Positions 1 to 8,080 of a stretch of 27,043 nucleotides of DNA are shown here, piece after piece. The stretch comes from a virus. Below the pieces are notes generated by a model. The model did not search any database and had not been told where the DNA came from. It saw only the letters and a program-made list of their open reading frames with translations. The position numbers and the translations under genes are program-made. The stretch's first letter is position 1, and every line of letters begins with the position of its first letter. The stretch is taken from positions 1 through 27,043 of the IMG/VR virus record IMGVR_UViG_3300042387_001562, one strand, 5' to 3'.

Positions 1-123
1 GTTCATTTTGTGATTGGGATAATCAACGCCATATTGAAGAGCAAGATTGAAGCACCCGAAGTCAACTTTAGAGGTTTTGGTGGGGGGCGGTCCGGTGGAG
101 GTGGTGCAGACACAAAATGGTAG
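1..123 (+). CDS. C-terminal fragment of a Gly-rich protein, possibly TPM/YgcG-like
   Basis: An open frame enters from the left edge and stops at TAG 121-123, leaving 40 residues. The visible part has a short hydrophobic stretch (VIGIINAIL) and then a glycine-rich tail, GFGGGRSGGGGADTKW. Proteins with a TPM domain (YgcG family) often end in a membrane segment followed by a tail of the type GGGxSGGGGAxxxW, so this could be the end of such a protein. The catalytic or binding domain lies outside the window, so the family call rests only on the tail. A terminator follows about 135 nt downstream. A reverse-strand open frame over the same bases looks like a shadow. I am fairly sure the frame is coding and unsure of its identity. 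Confidence 0.45.
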   Translation, partial: VHFVIGIINAILKSKIEAPEVNFRGFGGGRSGGGGADTKW

Positions 124-258
124 ATTTTAGGAACTATTTGATTCTTGATATATAAAACCAAAACCCAGTGGATAACAAATTTGTATATTAATAAAATTTC
201 TTCATAGAGTAAAATTTTATAGATAATAAAAGGAAACAAACAAAAATATTTTAAAGTT

Positions 259-286
259 AAGCTTGGGAAACCAAGCTTTCTTTTTT
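259..286 (+). terminator. Rho-independent terminator
   Basis: An 8-bp perfect stem (AAGCTTGG, 259-266, pairing with CCAAGCTT, 271-278) is closed by a GAAA tetraloop and followed by a T-rich run to 286. It ends transcription arriving from the left-edge gene and separates it from the kinase gene at 315. Its stem resembles the terminator at 24123. Confidence 0.85.
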
Positions 287-314
287 ACATTCACGCAAAT
301 AAAACAATATAGTT

Positions 315-845
315 ATGAAAATAGGCTTATGTGGCACAATGAGTGTTGGCAAAACCACACTTGTCAACGCATTAAAACAACACGAATTATTTAAAGGTTA
401 CGAATTTAGAACAGAACGTTCAAAATATTTAAATAGTTTAGGCATCCCTTTAAACACAGATTCAACATTCAAAGGGCAATTAATATTTCTAGCAGAACGT
501 TCCGCAGAACTACTATGCGAAAATATAATCACAGACAGAACAGCAATTGATGTTATAGCTTTTAGTCAATGTTCTACATCTATGACTATATACGAGAAAG
601 AAGCATTTGAAAATGTTGCTAAATTTTTAATTGAAGAATACGATTATATCTTTTATGTTAGTCCCGATGGGGTTGCTATTGAAGATAACGGAGTTAGAGA
701 AACTGATAAAAATTATAGAGAACAAATCAATAATACTATCAAAGAAATACTCATGATCCACGGCCACAGAGCTAAAAACATAATCGATATATCAGGCTCA
801 ATTGAGGAACGCGTAAATAAAGTATTATCTGTCGTATTTTCGTAA
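315..845 (+). CDS. NadR-like P-loop nucleotide/nucleoside kinase (AAA_28 type)
   Basis: A 176-residue P-loop protein. The Walker A motif GTMSVGKT lies at residues 7-14, right at the N-terminus as in small kinases. IITDRTAID near residue 71 resembles the Walker B/DR region, and ETDKNYREQI near residues 128-137 resembles the lid region of NadR-type ribosylnicotinamide kinases and AAA_28 ATPases. The likely role is phosphorylation of a nucleoside or NAD precursor in the cytoplasm; the substrate cannot be read from the sequence. No NadR repressor or adenylyltransferase domain is present. It is the first gene after a terminator, about 30 nt before the 129-aa gene, and has no Shine-Dalgarno sequence. 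A thymidylate- or polynucleotide-kinase-like role is an alternative. Confidence 0.7.
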   Translation: MKIGLCGTMSVGKTTLVNALKQHELFKGYEFRTERSKYLNSLGIPLNTDSTFKGQLIFLAERSAELLCENIITDRTAIDVIAFSQCSTSMTIYEKEAFENVAKFLIEEYDYIFYVSPDGVAIEDNGVRETDKNYREQINNTIKEILMIHGHRAKNIIDISGSIEERVNKVLSVVFS

Positions 846-874
846 TATGTATAACAAATAATATATATAAAACT

Positions 875-1264
875 ATGAAAAAATCTGAATTAAAAGAATA
901 TATTAAAGAAATTATTTTAGCTGAGTTAACAGTTACTAGCGATAAAGACACTGCAAAAAAATTAACAGATCAAGGACTTTCTGTAACATTTGACCCAAAG
1001 GCTAAACCTGTAAGTGAGTCCGAAGACGAAGAACCAACACAAGCTGACATACAAAAAGAAAAATCTTTAACTAAAGCCCAAACCGAATGGACTAAAATTA
1101 CTAAAGAGCTTAAATCTAATGTTAGCAAAATCAAAGATATAATTTCCAAAAAACCCGCAGATAGAACTAAAGCTGATGAAGATCTTTTAACCAAAATGAA
1201 AGAACTCACCAAACGCAAAAACCAGCTTAAATCTAAATTCAGCGAACTGGATGATGAAAACTAA
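875..1264 (+). CDS. Small charged coiled-coil protein with possible capsid-targeting leader
   Basis: This 129-residue, Lys/Glu-rich protein has no recognised family. The N-terminus MKKSELKEYIKEIILAEL forms an amphipathic helix that ends in LAE, the [L/I]-x-E pattern cut by T4-type prohead proteases. Residues about 60-125 are a helical, coiled-coil-like segment (TEWTKITKEL, MKELTKRKNQLKSKF). It overlaps the next gene by 14 nt and lies two genes upstream of the terminase. Two roles are possible: an internal head protein carried in by its leader, or a highly diverged small terminase, since T4 gp16 is also small, helical and just upstream of gp17. Neither is shown. The leader AAAACTATG has no Shine-Dalgarno sequence. 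Confidence 0.65.
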   Translation: MKKSELKEYIKEIILAELTVTSDKDTAKKLTDQGLSVTFDPKAKPVSESEDEEPTQADIQKEKSLTKAQTEWTKITKELKSNVSKIKDIISKKPADRTKADEDLLTKMKELTKRKNQLKSKFSELDDEN

Positions 1265-1838
1265 AATAACATACATTTCAATAATAGTTCTGCTAATTGG
1301 TGTAATTATTTATCTTTTAACCCAAGGTAATGCCCAAGAAGAACGAGTAGAAATTAAAACTACTATTGAAAAAATACCAGTTAAAGTTGAAACCCCGGTA
1401 TATGTTCCTAAATGGAGAACCAAAGTAGAAACTATAACTGAATTTCAATTTGAAACAGATACATTTCAAGCCCCGATAGACACCAACGAAATATTAAAAG
1501 ACTACTATTCCAAATACGCATATCAAGACACAGTATCTGTTGATACATTTGGTAATATAGTAATAAGCGATACTATAACAAGAAACTATATTATAGCTCG
1601 CAAAGTTCAATCAAATTTAGAAATACCTAAAATTACAATTGAAAAAACTATTTACCTAAATAATAGAGAATGGTATGTTGGTGTAGGAATAGTTGGAAGC
1701 CCAAGACAACTTGGTTATATTGGAGGTGAAATACTATACAGAACTAAAAAACGCAAAGCAATAGGAATCGGAATGGGCATAAACCAAAATTTAATCCCAC
1801 AAGGTTCGTTTAAATTGCTTTGGAAATTAGGTAAATGA
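1251..1838 (+). CDS. Membrane-anchored or exported protein of unknown function
   Basis: A 195-residue protein. It starts with a short positive segment and a hydrophobic helix (about residues 7-24, ISIIVLLIGVIIYLLT), then GNAQEE, which could be a signal peptidase site or the end of a signal anchor. The rest is polar and rich in beta-type residues, with Val/Lys/Glu/Pro repeats (VEIKTT, VKVETPVYVPKW) at residues 33-57 and a Gly-rich stretch near 145-180. This topology would place the bulk outside the cytoplasm, as in spanins or other lysis accessory proteins, but no lysis family is recognised. A second ATG at 1254 is an equally good start. It overlaps the previous gene by 14 nt and the terminase by 4 nt (ATGA), which suggests coupled translation. 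Confidence 0.7.
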   Translation: MMKTKITYISIIVLLIGVIIYLLTQGNAQEERVEIKTTIEKIPVKVETPVYVPKWRTKVETITEFQFETDTFQAPIDTNEILKDYYSKYAYQDTVSVDTFGNIVISDTITRNYIIARKVQSNLEIPKITIEKTIYLNNREWYVGVGIVGSPRQLGYIGGEILYRTKKRKAIGIGMGINQNLIPQGSFKLLWKLGK

Positions 1839-3400
1839 GTGAAGATTTAAGACAGATAATAAGAGATGAATATATTGCTTGCGCTAAAGACCCATCACAC
1901 TTTATGCGCAAGTATTGCTTTATCCAACATCCCCAAAGAGGAAGGGTAATATTTAATTTATATCCTTTTCAAGGTAAAGTATTAAATCTTTGGAGGGATA
2001 ACCCATATTCTATTGTACTAAAATCTAGACAATTAGGTATATCTACCTTAGCTGCAGGATACTCTTTATGGTGGATGTTATTCCATAAAGATAAAAATGT
2101 ACTTTGTTTAGCAACTAAACAAGAAACAGCTAAAAACATGGTAACCAAAGTTAAGTTTATGTACGATAACTTACCTTCATGGTTAAAAATAGGAGCCGAA
2201 GAAAATAATAAATTAACTCTTAGATTAGACAATGGCTCCCAAATCAAAGCCGTTTCAGCTGCTAGTGATGCTGGTAGATCTGAAGCCGTATCATTATTAA
2301 TAATTGACGAGGCTGCTTTTATCGAAAATGTAGAAAATATTTGGGCTTCGTCACAACAAACATTAGCAACTGGTGGTGGAGCTATTGTATTATCTACCCC
2401 AAACGGCACAGGTAATTGGTTTCACCAAACTTGGGCTAGAGCTGAAGCAGGAGATAACGATTTCTTACCAATTAAACTACCTTGGTATGTTCATCCTGAA
2501 CGAGATGAAGCATGGAGAAAACGACAGGACGAATTATTAGGAAACCCTAGAATAGCTGCTCAAGAATGTGATTGTGATTTTAGTACCTCAGGAGAAACAG
2601 TATTTTTCCCTGAATGGATAGAATTTATATCTCAAACCTCTATTAAAGAACCTATGGAACGAAGAGGTTTAGATAAAAATTTATGGGTTTGGGAACAAGC
2701 AGATTATTCTAGAGAATATATGGTTGTAGCTGATGTAGCTAGAGGAGATGGTAGAGATTTTTCCACAGCTCATATTTTAGATATTGAAACTAATGTACAA
2801 GTGGCTGAATATAAGGGGCAGTTAGCACCCAAAGAATTTGGACACTTTTTAGTAGGATTAGCAACCGAATATAACAATGCTTTATTAGTTATTGAAAATG
2901 CTTCAATAGGGTGGGCTACATTAGAAACGGTAATGGAAAGAGGATACCAAAATTTATATTATTCTCCCAAAAGTGATGCTTTATCTGCCGAATCTTATTT
3001 TAATAGATATGAATACGGATCTAGTATGACTCCAGGCTTTACAATGTCCCAACGTACTCGCCCCCTTGTAGTAAATAAAATGAGAGAATACATTGGGGAT
3101 AAAAGTGTTACAATACAATCTAAACGTTTACTTGAAGAAATGAAAGTATTTGTTTGGAAAAATGGACGCCCCGAAGCCCAACAAGGTTACAATGACGACT
3201 TAATAATGCCTTTCGGGATAGCTATGTATTTAAGAGATACTTCCCTTAAATTTCAACAACAAGGATTAGATATGACTCGAGCAGCATTAGGGAATATGAG
3301 AAAAAATACTACTCCTATAATATTTAATAACAATAATGTCCCTAATCCTTACATTCATCAAATAGGAAATCAACAAGAAGACATAAGATGGCTTCTTTAA
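1835..3400 (+). CDS. 17: Terminase large subunit (T4 gp17-like)
   Basis: This 521-residue DNA-packaging motor has an N-terminal ATPase and a C-terminal RNase H-like nuclease. Walker A is SRQLGIST at 64-71, which lacks the usual lysine before the Ser/Thr. Walker B is LLIIDE at 154-159 and the coupling motif is LSTPNG at 186-191. The likely metal-binding acids of the nuclease are D300 (VVADVARGDGRDFS), E354 (VIENASIGW) and D454/D455 (YNDDLIMP). It packages concatemeric DNA through the portal, which is encoded next, 14 nt downstream. Length is slightly below T4 gp17 (610 aa). The start overlaps the preceding stop as ATGA. No obvious small terminase gene is adjacent. Confidence 0.96.
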   Translation: MSEDLRQIIRDEYIACAKDPSHFMRKYCFIQHPQRGRVIFNLYPFQGKVLNLWRDNPYSIVLKSRQLGISTLAAGYSLWWMLFHKDKNVLCLATKQETAKNMVTKVKFMYDNLPSWLKIGAEENNKLTLRLDNGSQIKAVSAASDAGRSEAVSLLIIDEAAFIENVENIWASSQQTLATGGGAIVLSTPNGTGNWFHQTWARAEAGDNDFLPIKLPWYVHPERDEAWRKRQDELLGNPRIAAQECDCDFSTSGETVFFPEWIEFISQTSIKEPMERRGLDKNLWVWEQADYSREYMVVADVARGDGRDFSTAHILDIETNVQVAEYKGQLAPKEFGHFLVGLATEYNNALLVIENASIGWATLETVMERGYQNLYYSPKSDALSAESYFNRYEYGSSMTPGFTMSQRTRPLVVNKMREYIGDKSVTIQSKRLLEEMKVFVWKNGRPEAQQGYNDDLIMPFGIAMYLRDTSLKFQQQGLDMTRAALGNMRKNTTPIIFNNNNVPNPYIHQIGNQQEDIRWLL

Positions 3401-3401
3401 T

Positions 3402-3411
3402 ATATTTATAA
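3402..3411 (+). promoter_or_regulatory. ATATTTATAA motif upstream of portal gene
   Basis: The 10-mer ATATTTATAA occurs here with only 3 nt between it and the portal ATG. It recurs upstream of six other assembly genes. Its core is the reverse complement of the T4 late promoter box TATAAATA. If it acts as a -10 element, transcription would start at or next to the ATG, giving a leaderless mRNA. A role in translation initiation is the alternative. Confidence 0.5.
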
Positions 3412-3414
3412 ACA

Positions 3415-5304
3415 ATGGCAAACACTGATGTATTTTCAAGATTAAGGCGTCTATTTTCGACTGATGTTATCATCCGTAATGAGGGGGGTAGCCAGTTAAA
3501 AGTAATAGACACTGATAAAATTCAAACAAGTGGTGAATTTCAAACCAATTCCCTAATAGATAGATTTAATAAAATCTATACTAACCCAGCAGCCACTTCT
3601 TTAATAGGCCAACAATTTAATTTACAATACCAATATTTAAGAACTTATCTATACAGCGATTATGATACAATGGATACAGATGCTATTGTTGCATCCGCTT
3701 TAGATATTATAGCTGACGAATGTACTTTAAAGAATGATATGGGAGAAGTACTTCAAATCAGAAGTAGTGATGATGATATTCAAAAAATTCTTTATAATTT
3801 ATTTTATGATGTATTAAATATTGAATTTAATTTATGGTCTTGGACTCGCCAAATGTGCAAATACGGTGATTTTTTCCTTAAATTAGAGATTGCTGAAAAA
3901 TTTGGGGTGTACAATGTAATACCTTATACAGCTTATCATATTCAAAGACGTGAAAATTTTGATAGAGAAAATCCTGCTAAAGTTCAATTTGCATATTCTC
4001 CAGATGGGTACTATACAGGAGGATCAGGATATTATTCTACTCCAAACACTAAACCTACAGAAAACCAAATTGTATTTGATAACTACGAAATAGCCCATTT
4101 TAGATTATTAACTGATGTTAATTATCTCCCTTATGGAAGATCATATCTAGAACCAGGTCGTAGATTATTTAAACAATATATTTTAATGGAAGACGCGATG
4201 TTAATTCATAGAATTTCTCGTGCCCCAGAAAGACGTATTTTTTATATAAACGTAGGTAATATACCACCCCAAGAAGTTGATGCTTTTATGCAAAAAACAA
4301 TCCAAACAATGAAAAAAACACCATTGATGGATGAAAAAACAGGTGAATATAACTTAAAGTATAACATGCAAAATATACTTGAAGATTTCTTTATTCCTGT
4401 TAGGGGCAACGATACAACTACTAAAATTGATACCGCTAAAGGATTAGAATACAATGGTATTGAAGATGTGGCTTATTTAAGAGACAAACTATTTGCTGCT
4501 CTTAAGGTTCCCAAAGCATTTATGGGATACGAAAAAGATTTAACAGGTAAAGCAACATTAGCTGCTGAAGATATTAGATTTGCTCGCACAATTGATAGAA
4601 TTCAACGTATTTTACTGTCTGAATTGTATAAAATAGCTTTAGTACATTTATATACCCAAGGATATGATGGTGAACAATTAACAAACTTTGAATTAAGTTT
4701 AACTACCCCATCAATTATAGCTGAACAAGAAAAAGTAGCATTATTAAAAGAAAAAGTTGACTTAGCTAGTCAAATGTTAGAAACTAAGATAATCCCCACT
4801 GATTGGATTTATCACAATGTATTCCACTTTAGTGAAGATCAATACGAAGAATATAGGGATTTAATAACTCAGGACCAAAAACGCGCTTTCAGAAACAGAC
4901 AAATATCAGAGGAGGGCAATGATCCAGAAGAAACAGGACGTTCTTATGGCACCCCACACGATTTAGCTGCGCTATATGGACGAAGCAGATATGAAGATAG
5001 CTCAGTTCCTGATGGGTACGATGAAAAATCTCCGCTAGGCCGCCCTGAAGAAAAAGCATCTAATATCAACACCCAACAAAATGCATTAGGTAGAGATAGA
5101 TTAGGTAGAAAAGATAATAAAGTAGATGACCAAGAAGGATATGGAGTGCCTAATTATAAAGGAGGTTCGCCCTTAGCTTTAGAAAATTCTAAAAGTATAT
5201 ATTTTAAAAATAAAACTTTATTAGAAAGTTTAGATAAAAATATTATTTTTGGTAAAAAAAGTGCGGGAGAATCATTATTAGATGAAAATAATTTAACTGA
5301 GTAA
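3415..5304 (+). CDS. 20: Portal vertex protein (T4 gp20-like)
   Basis: This 629-residue protein forms the dodecameric ring at the head vertex. It initiates head assembly and is the channel for DNA packaging. The gp20 signature is clear around residues 260-345: EDAMLIHRISRAPERRIFYI, then VGNIPPQEVDAFMQ, MKKTPLMDEKTGE and EDFFIPVRG, followed by a region matching the gp20 stem/wing (LFAALKVPKAFMGYE). It is about 100 residues longer than T4 gp20, with an extra polar C-terminal tail from about residue 510 (EEGNDPEETGRSYG onward) that looks disordered. It lies directly after the terminase, as is usual in packaging modules. There is no Shine-Dalgarno sequence, and the ATATTTATAA motif abuts the start. 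Confidence 0.95.
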   Translation: MANTDVFSRLRRLFSTDVIIRNEGGSQLKVIDTDKIQTSGEFQTNSLIDRFNKIYTNPAATSLIGQQFNLQYQYLRTYLYSDYDTMDTDAIVASALDIIADECTLKNDMGEVLQIRSSDDDIQKILYNLFYDVLNIEFNLWSWTRQMCKYGDFFLKLEIAEKFGVYNVIPYTAYHIQRRENFDRENPAKVQFAYSPDGYYTGGSGYYSTPNTKPTENQIVFDNYEIAHFRLLTDVNYLPYGRSYLEPGRRLFKQYILMEDAMLIHRISRAPERRIFYINVGNIPPQEVDAFMQKTIQTMKKTPLMDEKTGEYNLKYNMQNILEDFFIPVRGNDTTTKIDTAKGLEYNGIEDVAYLRDKLFAALKVPKAFMGYEKDLTGKATLAAEDIRFARTIDRIQRILLSELYKIALVHLYTQGYDGEQLTNFELSLTTPSIIAEQEKVALLKEKVDLASQMLETKIIPTDWIYHNVFHFSEDQYEEYRDLITQDQKRAFRNRQISEEGNDPEETGRSYGTPHDLAALYGRSRYEDSSVPDGYDEKSPLGRPEEKASNINTQQNALGRDRLGRKDNKVDDQEGYGVPNYKGGSPLALENSKSIYFKNKTLLESLDKNIIFGKKSAGESLLDENNLTE

Positions 5305-5314
5305 ATATTTCCAT

Positions 5315-5324
5315 ATATTTATAA
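5315..5324 (+). promoter_or_regulatory. ATATTTATAA motif (extended to TATTTATAAATA) upstream of core gene
   Basis: The 10-mer is followed by ATA, so this site also contains a T4-type TATAAATA box on the + strand (5320-5327) and is close to palindromic. It ends 12 nt before the ATG at 5337. It is the best single candidate for a late promoter in either reading of the motif. Confidence 0.5.
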
Positions 5325-5336
5325 ATAAAATCTAGG

Positions 5337-6200
5337 ATGAAAATAAAACATTCCAAGTTTAAAAATACGGGGATTCTATTTGAATTACTTGTTAGACAAG
5401 TAACAGCAGATACACTCAATAATATTCAATCTCCTGCTTTAAACATAATTAAAAAATATTTTATAAAAAGTGAATTAGGAAAAGAATTAAAGTTATATGA
5501 AAGTTTAACTAAAAGTCAAAAATTAAGTGAAACAAAATCAAATATTTTAATTCAAACTATTCTAGAATCATCTAAAAAACTTAATAAAACTTCATTAAGA
5601 AAACAAAAATATAATTTAATTAATGAAATACAAAAACATTACAATTTAGATGAGTTTTTTAAAACTAAATTACCTAATTATAAAGCTCAAGCCGCTTTAT
5701 ACACTCTAATCGAATTAGACCACTCAGAAAATATTAATATAAATCAAGTTTCATCTAATAGATATGCTTTATTAGAATATTTATCTAGTGCCCCCTTAAA
5801 CGAATCTAAGGTTAAGGAAGATGTAATAGAAGAATTTAAATCATACGATAAGGATTTAAGAATTTTAACTTATAAAATTTTACTTGAAAAATTTAATGGT
5901 AAATATTCAAATCTATATGAATCCCAAAAACAAATATTAAAAGAGTTTATTACCTCTGTTGATTCTACTCCTAAACTTAGAACTTTTTATAATGCAAAAA
6001 TACAAGAAATTAAAACTGAGCTTACAAATTTGAATGAGCATATCACTGATAAAACAGTTCAAATTAAATTAAATGAGGTTTTACCTTTAATAGTTGAAAT
6101 TAATAAAACGGCTCCCATTAAAAACGACAATATTATTGATTTACTCCAATATTGTGAACTTGTAGAAGAATTAAAAAAAGTAAATGGAAACCCCAAATAA
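5337..6200 (+). CDS. Conserved-type head-module protein of unknown function
   Basis: A 287-residue, Lys/Asn-rich, almost entirely helical protein between portal and protease genes. The N-terminus MKIKHSKFKNTGILFELLVR and a repeated Leu/Ile/Lys pattern are visible. There is no signal peptide, membrane segment or catalytic motif. Its place between portal and prohead protease is where T4-like phages keep prohead core genes (67/68 in T4), so a role in core assembly or portal function is plausible. That rests on context alone. The ATATTTATAA motif precedes it, and its end overlaps the next gene if the upstream ATG of that gene is used. Confidence 0.75.
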   Translation: MKIKHSKFKNTGILFELLVRQVTADTLNNIQSPALNIIKKYFIKSELGKELKLYESLTKSQKLSETKSNILIQTILESSKKLNKTSLRKQKYNLINEIQKHYNLDEFFKTKLPNYKAQAALYTLIELDHSENININQVSSNRYALLEYLSSAPLNESKVKEDVIEEFKSYDKDLRILTYKILLEKFNGKYSNLYESQKQILKEFITSVDSTPKLRTFYNAKIQEIKTELTNLNEHITDKTVQIKLNEVLPLIVEINKTAPIKNDNIIDLLQYCELVEELKKVNGNPK

Positions 6201-6747
6201 AAAAATAAAAGAAATGTCGGGTACTGGAGGAGGAGCAGGTGCTGCTTCTTTTTCACCTGGTCAAGGGGCCCAATACGCTACTCCATATGCTTTTAGATTG
6301 ACTAAGAAAATGAAAAAACTAGGTGAAGCTAATCCTGGTGCTACTTTAGGTAAGGGTCCTAAAGCCGGGGCTAGTGGAGTAAAAAATAATTATTACACCC
6401 AAAAATTAGGTTTTAAACCTGTAAATTCAAAAAAATTAGCATCCCAATCAAAAGCAATTGATACTAAATATTTATGGGGAGAAAATAATATGTATAAATA
6501 TAAATTATCTAAAACCCTCAACGAAGCTGACCCCGCTAGAATCCAATTCCAGGAAAAGCGTATAGCAGCTTTTAAAGAAATTGAAGAAAAACTAAATAAT
6601 TTATATCCCATTATAGATAATGCTAAAGAAGAAACTATAGCTTATTATAAGGACCAACCCCAATCATATGCTGTTGTAATACCAACAGATTTAGTTTTAG
6701 AATATTTAAACGATATTGAATCATTATTAAAACAAAACGACAGATGA
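6184..6747 (+). CDS. Probable structural/core protein with Gly-rich N-terminus
   Basis: A 187-residue protein with no certain family. A Gly/Ala-rich start (MSGTGGGAGAASFSPGQGA, residues 11-29) is followed by YATPYAF, then a basic middle and a helical acidic C-terminal half (EEKLNNLYPIIDNAKEE, residues 133-149). The SFSPGQGAQYA element resembles AFSVGQGAEWA in the major capsid protein of this window. The start at 6184 overlaps the previous gene by 17 nt. An ATG at 6214, 14 nt after the previous stop and preceded by an A-rich leader, may be the true start and would give 177 residues beginning MSGTGG. It overlaps the next gene by 4 nt. Location suggests a head or core role. Confidence 0.75.
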   Translation: METPNKKIKEMSGTGGGAGAASFSPGQGAQYATPYAFRLTKKMKKLGEANPGATLGKGPKAGASGVKNNYYTQKLGFKPVNSKKLASQSKAIDTKYLWGENNMYKYKLSKTLNEADPARIQFQEKRIAAFKEIEEKLNNLYPIIDNAKEETIAYYKDQPQSYAVVIPTDLVLEYLNDIESLLKQNDR

Positions 6748-8078
6748 GAACTCTACAAGAACAATTTAATTTAATAAACGAAGGTAAAGGACACAAAGAT
6801 GTGTTTTTAAAATCTGCTCGTAGATTATTTCCGGAATATATTACTAACTTTGCTACATACAATGAAGCTGTAAAAATACTTAAACAAAAAAGTGTTTTAG
6901 TTGAAGCCGCGGGTGGTGTAGTAACACAACGTACTTTTGATCCCTTTCAAACTTTTAATCAATTTGTAAGCGAGGCATCAACCCAAGAAAACCCAATTAA
7001 AGCTCCTAAAGCTACAGGCGCTTACGACACCAAAGCAGTTAACACTAAATTATCTAAAGAAGTAGAAATTAATCAAAAAGAAACAGGATACGATAATACT
7101 AATAAGGATATTATAGATAATGTATATGGGCAGGCTTTTTTAGAAGGATACTATGCCGAAATGAAAGATCCTAAAAATGAAGATAAAAGTGTAGACCAAT
7201 TAAAAGAAATAGTTCGTAAAAACTTAGCTAAAAGCCCTACATACTATGCAGAAAACGCAGCGTTTGGTATTAAGGGTATTGGATACACCAAAGATGCTCC
7301 TGGCTTAGGAGAACCTAAAGCACCAAAAGGCAAATACAAGTCTAGTGGATACGGTGATTTAAAAGAATCATATGATTATGAAACCCAAAAGGATTTGAAA
7401 GCATTGGCCCAAGATAGTAATAAGTTAAAAGATTCTAATGAAGTAAAAAAAGCGGCTAAATTTATAGGAATGAATGCAGATGATGAAGATGAACTTGGTA
7501 GGTTAACCAAAGCATATGCTAAAAAACATGAAATTACTGATTCTGAAGCAATAACTCATATAATAGATCAAGCCTATACTATTTTCAAATCTAGATTTTC
7601 AGAAATGAATGAAGGTCTTAAAAAGGCCTTCAATAAAAAACTAAGAGAATCAGAAATAAATGCAAACCCATATAGTCTATACAAAAGTCACCCTAAATTT
7701 AAAGAAGCAGAACAAGCAATTGCTAAAGCCTTAAAAACAGCTACTAAACGGGAAGATGTTGAAAATATATTAAAAAATTATCGTGAAGCTGGGGCAGATG
7801 ATACTGCCTCTAGAGAAGCTATATTTGCTGTTTTCAATAAAAAACTAAATGAATCTAAACTTCGCTCATTAGTTCGCAATTTAATAAAAGAAGAATTAAA
7901 CGAAGGCTATGGTATGTCCTTAGAAGATGCTAAAGCTGAAGCTCAACGCATATCCCAAGAAGAAGGTGTAGTACAACACGTTGAAGAAACATCAGAAGGA
8001 TCTGGAGAGTACAGAATATCAGATTGGTACGATTCAGATTTAACTGTTGCTTCATACCAAAACGGAATGGAATTATAA
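6744..8078 (+). CDS. Prohead core-like modular protein with many L/I-x-E sites
   Basis: This 444-residue protein lies immediately upstream of the prohead protease and has no recognised catalytic motif. Its N-terminus, MRTLQEQFNLINEGKG, resembles T4 capsid-targeting leaders that end in [L/I]-x-E. Further such sites occur at INE 11-13, LVE 52-54, LKE 153-155, LRE 300-302, LNE 368-370, IKE 381-383 and LNE 385-387. The element FNKKLxES occurs twice (296-303 and 364-371). A basic-acidic helix KLRSLVRNLIKEEL (372-385) leads to a separate C-terminal segment (388-444) ending in ISDWYDSD and VASYQNG. The best guess is a core protein processed by the neighbouring protease. It overlaps the previous gene by 4 nt and ends 2 nt before the protease start. 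Confidence 0.75.
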   Translation: MRTLQEQFNLINEGKGHKDVFLKSARRLFPEYITNFATYNEAVKILKQKSVLVEAAGGVVTQRTFDPFQTFNQFVSEASTQENPIKAPKATGAYDTKAVNTKLSKEVEINQKETGYDNTNKDIIDNVYGQAFLEGYYAEMKDPKNEDKSVDQLKEIVRKNLAKSPTYYAENAAFGIKGIGYTKDAPGLGEPKAPKGKYKSSGYGDLKESYDYETQKDLKALAQDSNKLKDSNEVKKAAKFIGMNADDEDELGRLTKAYAKKHEITDSEAITHIIDQAYTIFKSRFSEMNEGLKKAFNKKLRESEINANPYSLYKSHPKFKEAEQAIAKALKTATKREDVENILKNYREAGADDTASREAIFAVFNKKLNESKLRSLVRNLIKEELNEGYGMSLEDAKAEAQRISQEEGVVQHVEETSEGSGEYRISDWYDSDLTVASYQNGMEL

Positions 8079-8080
8079 TC

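Noticed and set aside
3-239. Reverse-strand 78-aa open frame
   Set aside because: It covers the Gly-rich gene end and the AT-rich gap; its Pro run is simply the complement of Gly codons.
124-258. Possible RNA gene or tRNA in the first gap
   Set aside because: No cloverleaf, no conserved T-loop and no stable stem other than the terminator at 259.
1969-2409. Reverse-strand 146-aa open frame
   Set aside because: Lies wholly inside the terminase gene, whose motifs are unambiguous; no domain seen.
6493-6500. TATAAATA late-promoter-like box
   Set aside because: Inside a coding region with no gene start nearby; expected by chance in AT-rich DNA.
8024-8080. Upstream start for the protease gene
   Set aside because: It would add a basic, Cys-containing leader unlike the gp21 family and overlap the previous gene by 55 nt; ATG 8081 fits the 2-nt spacing.
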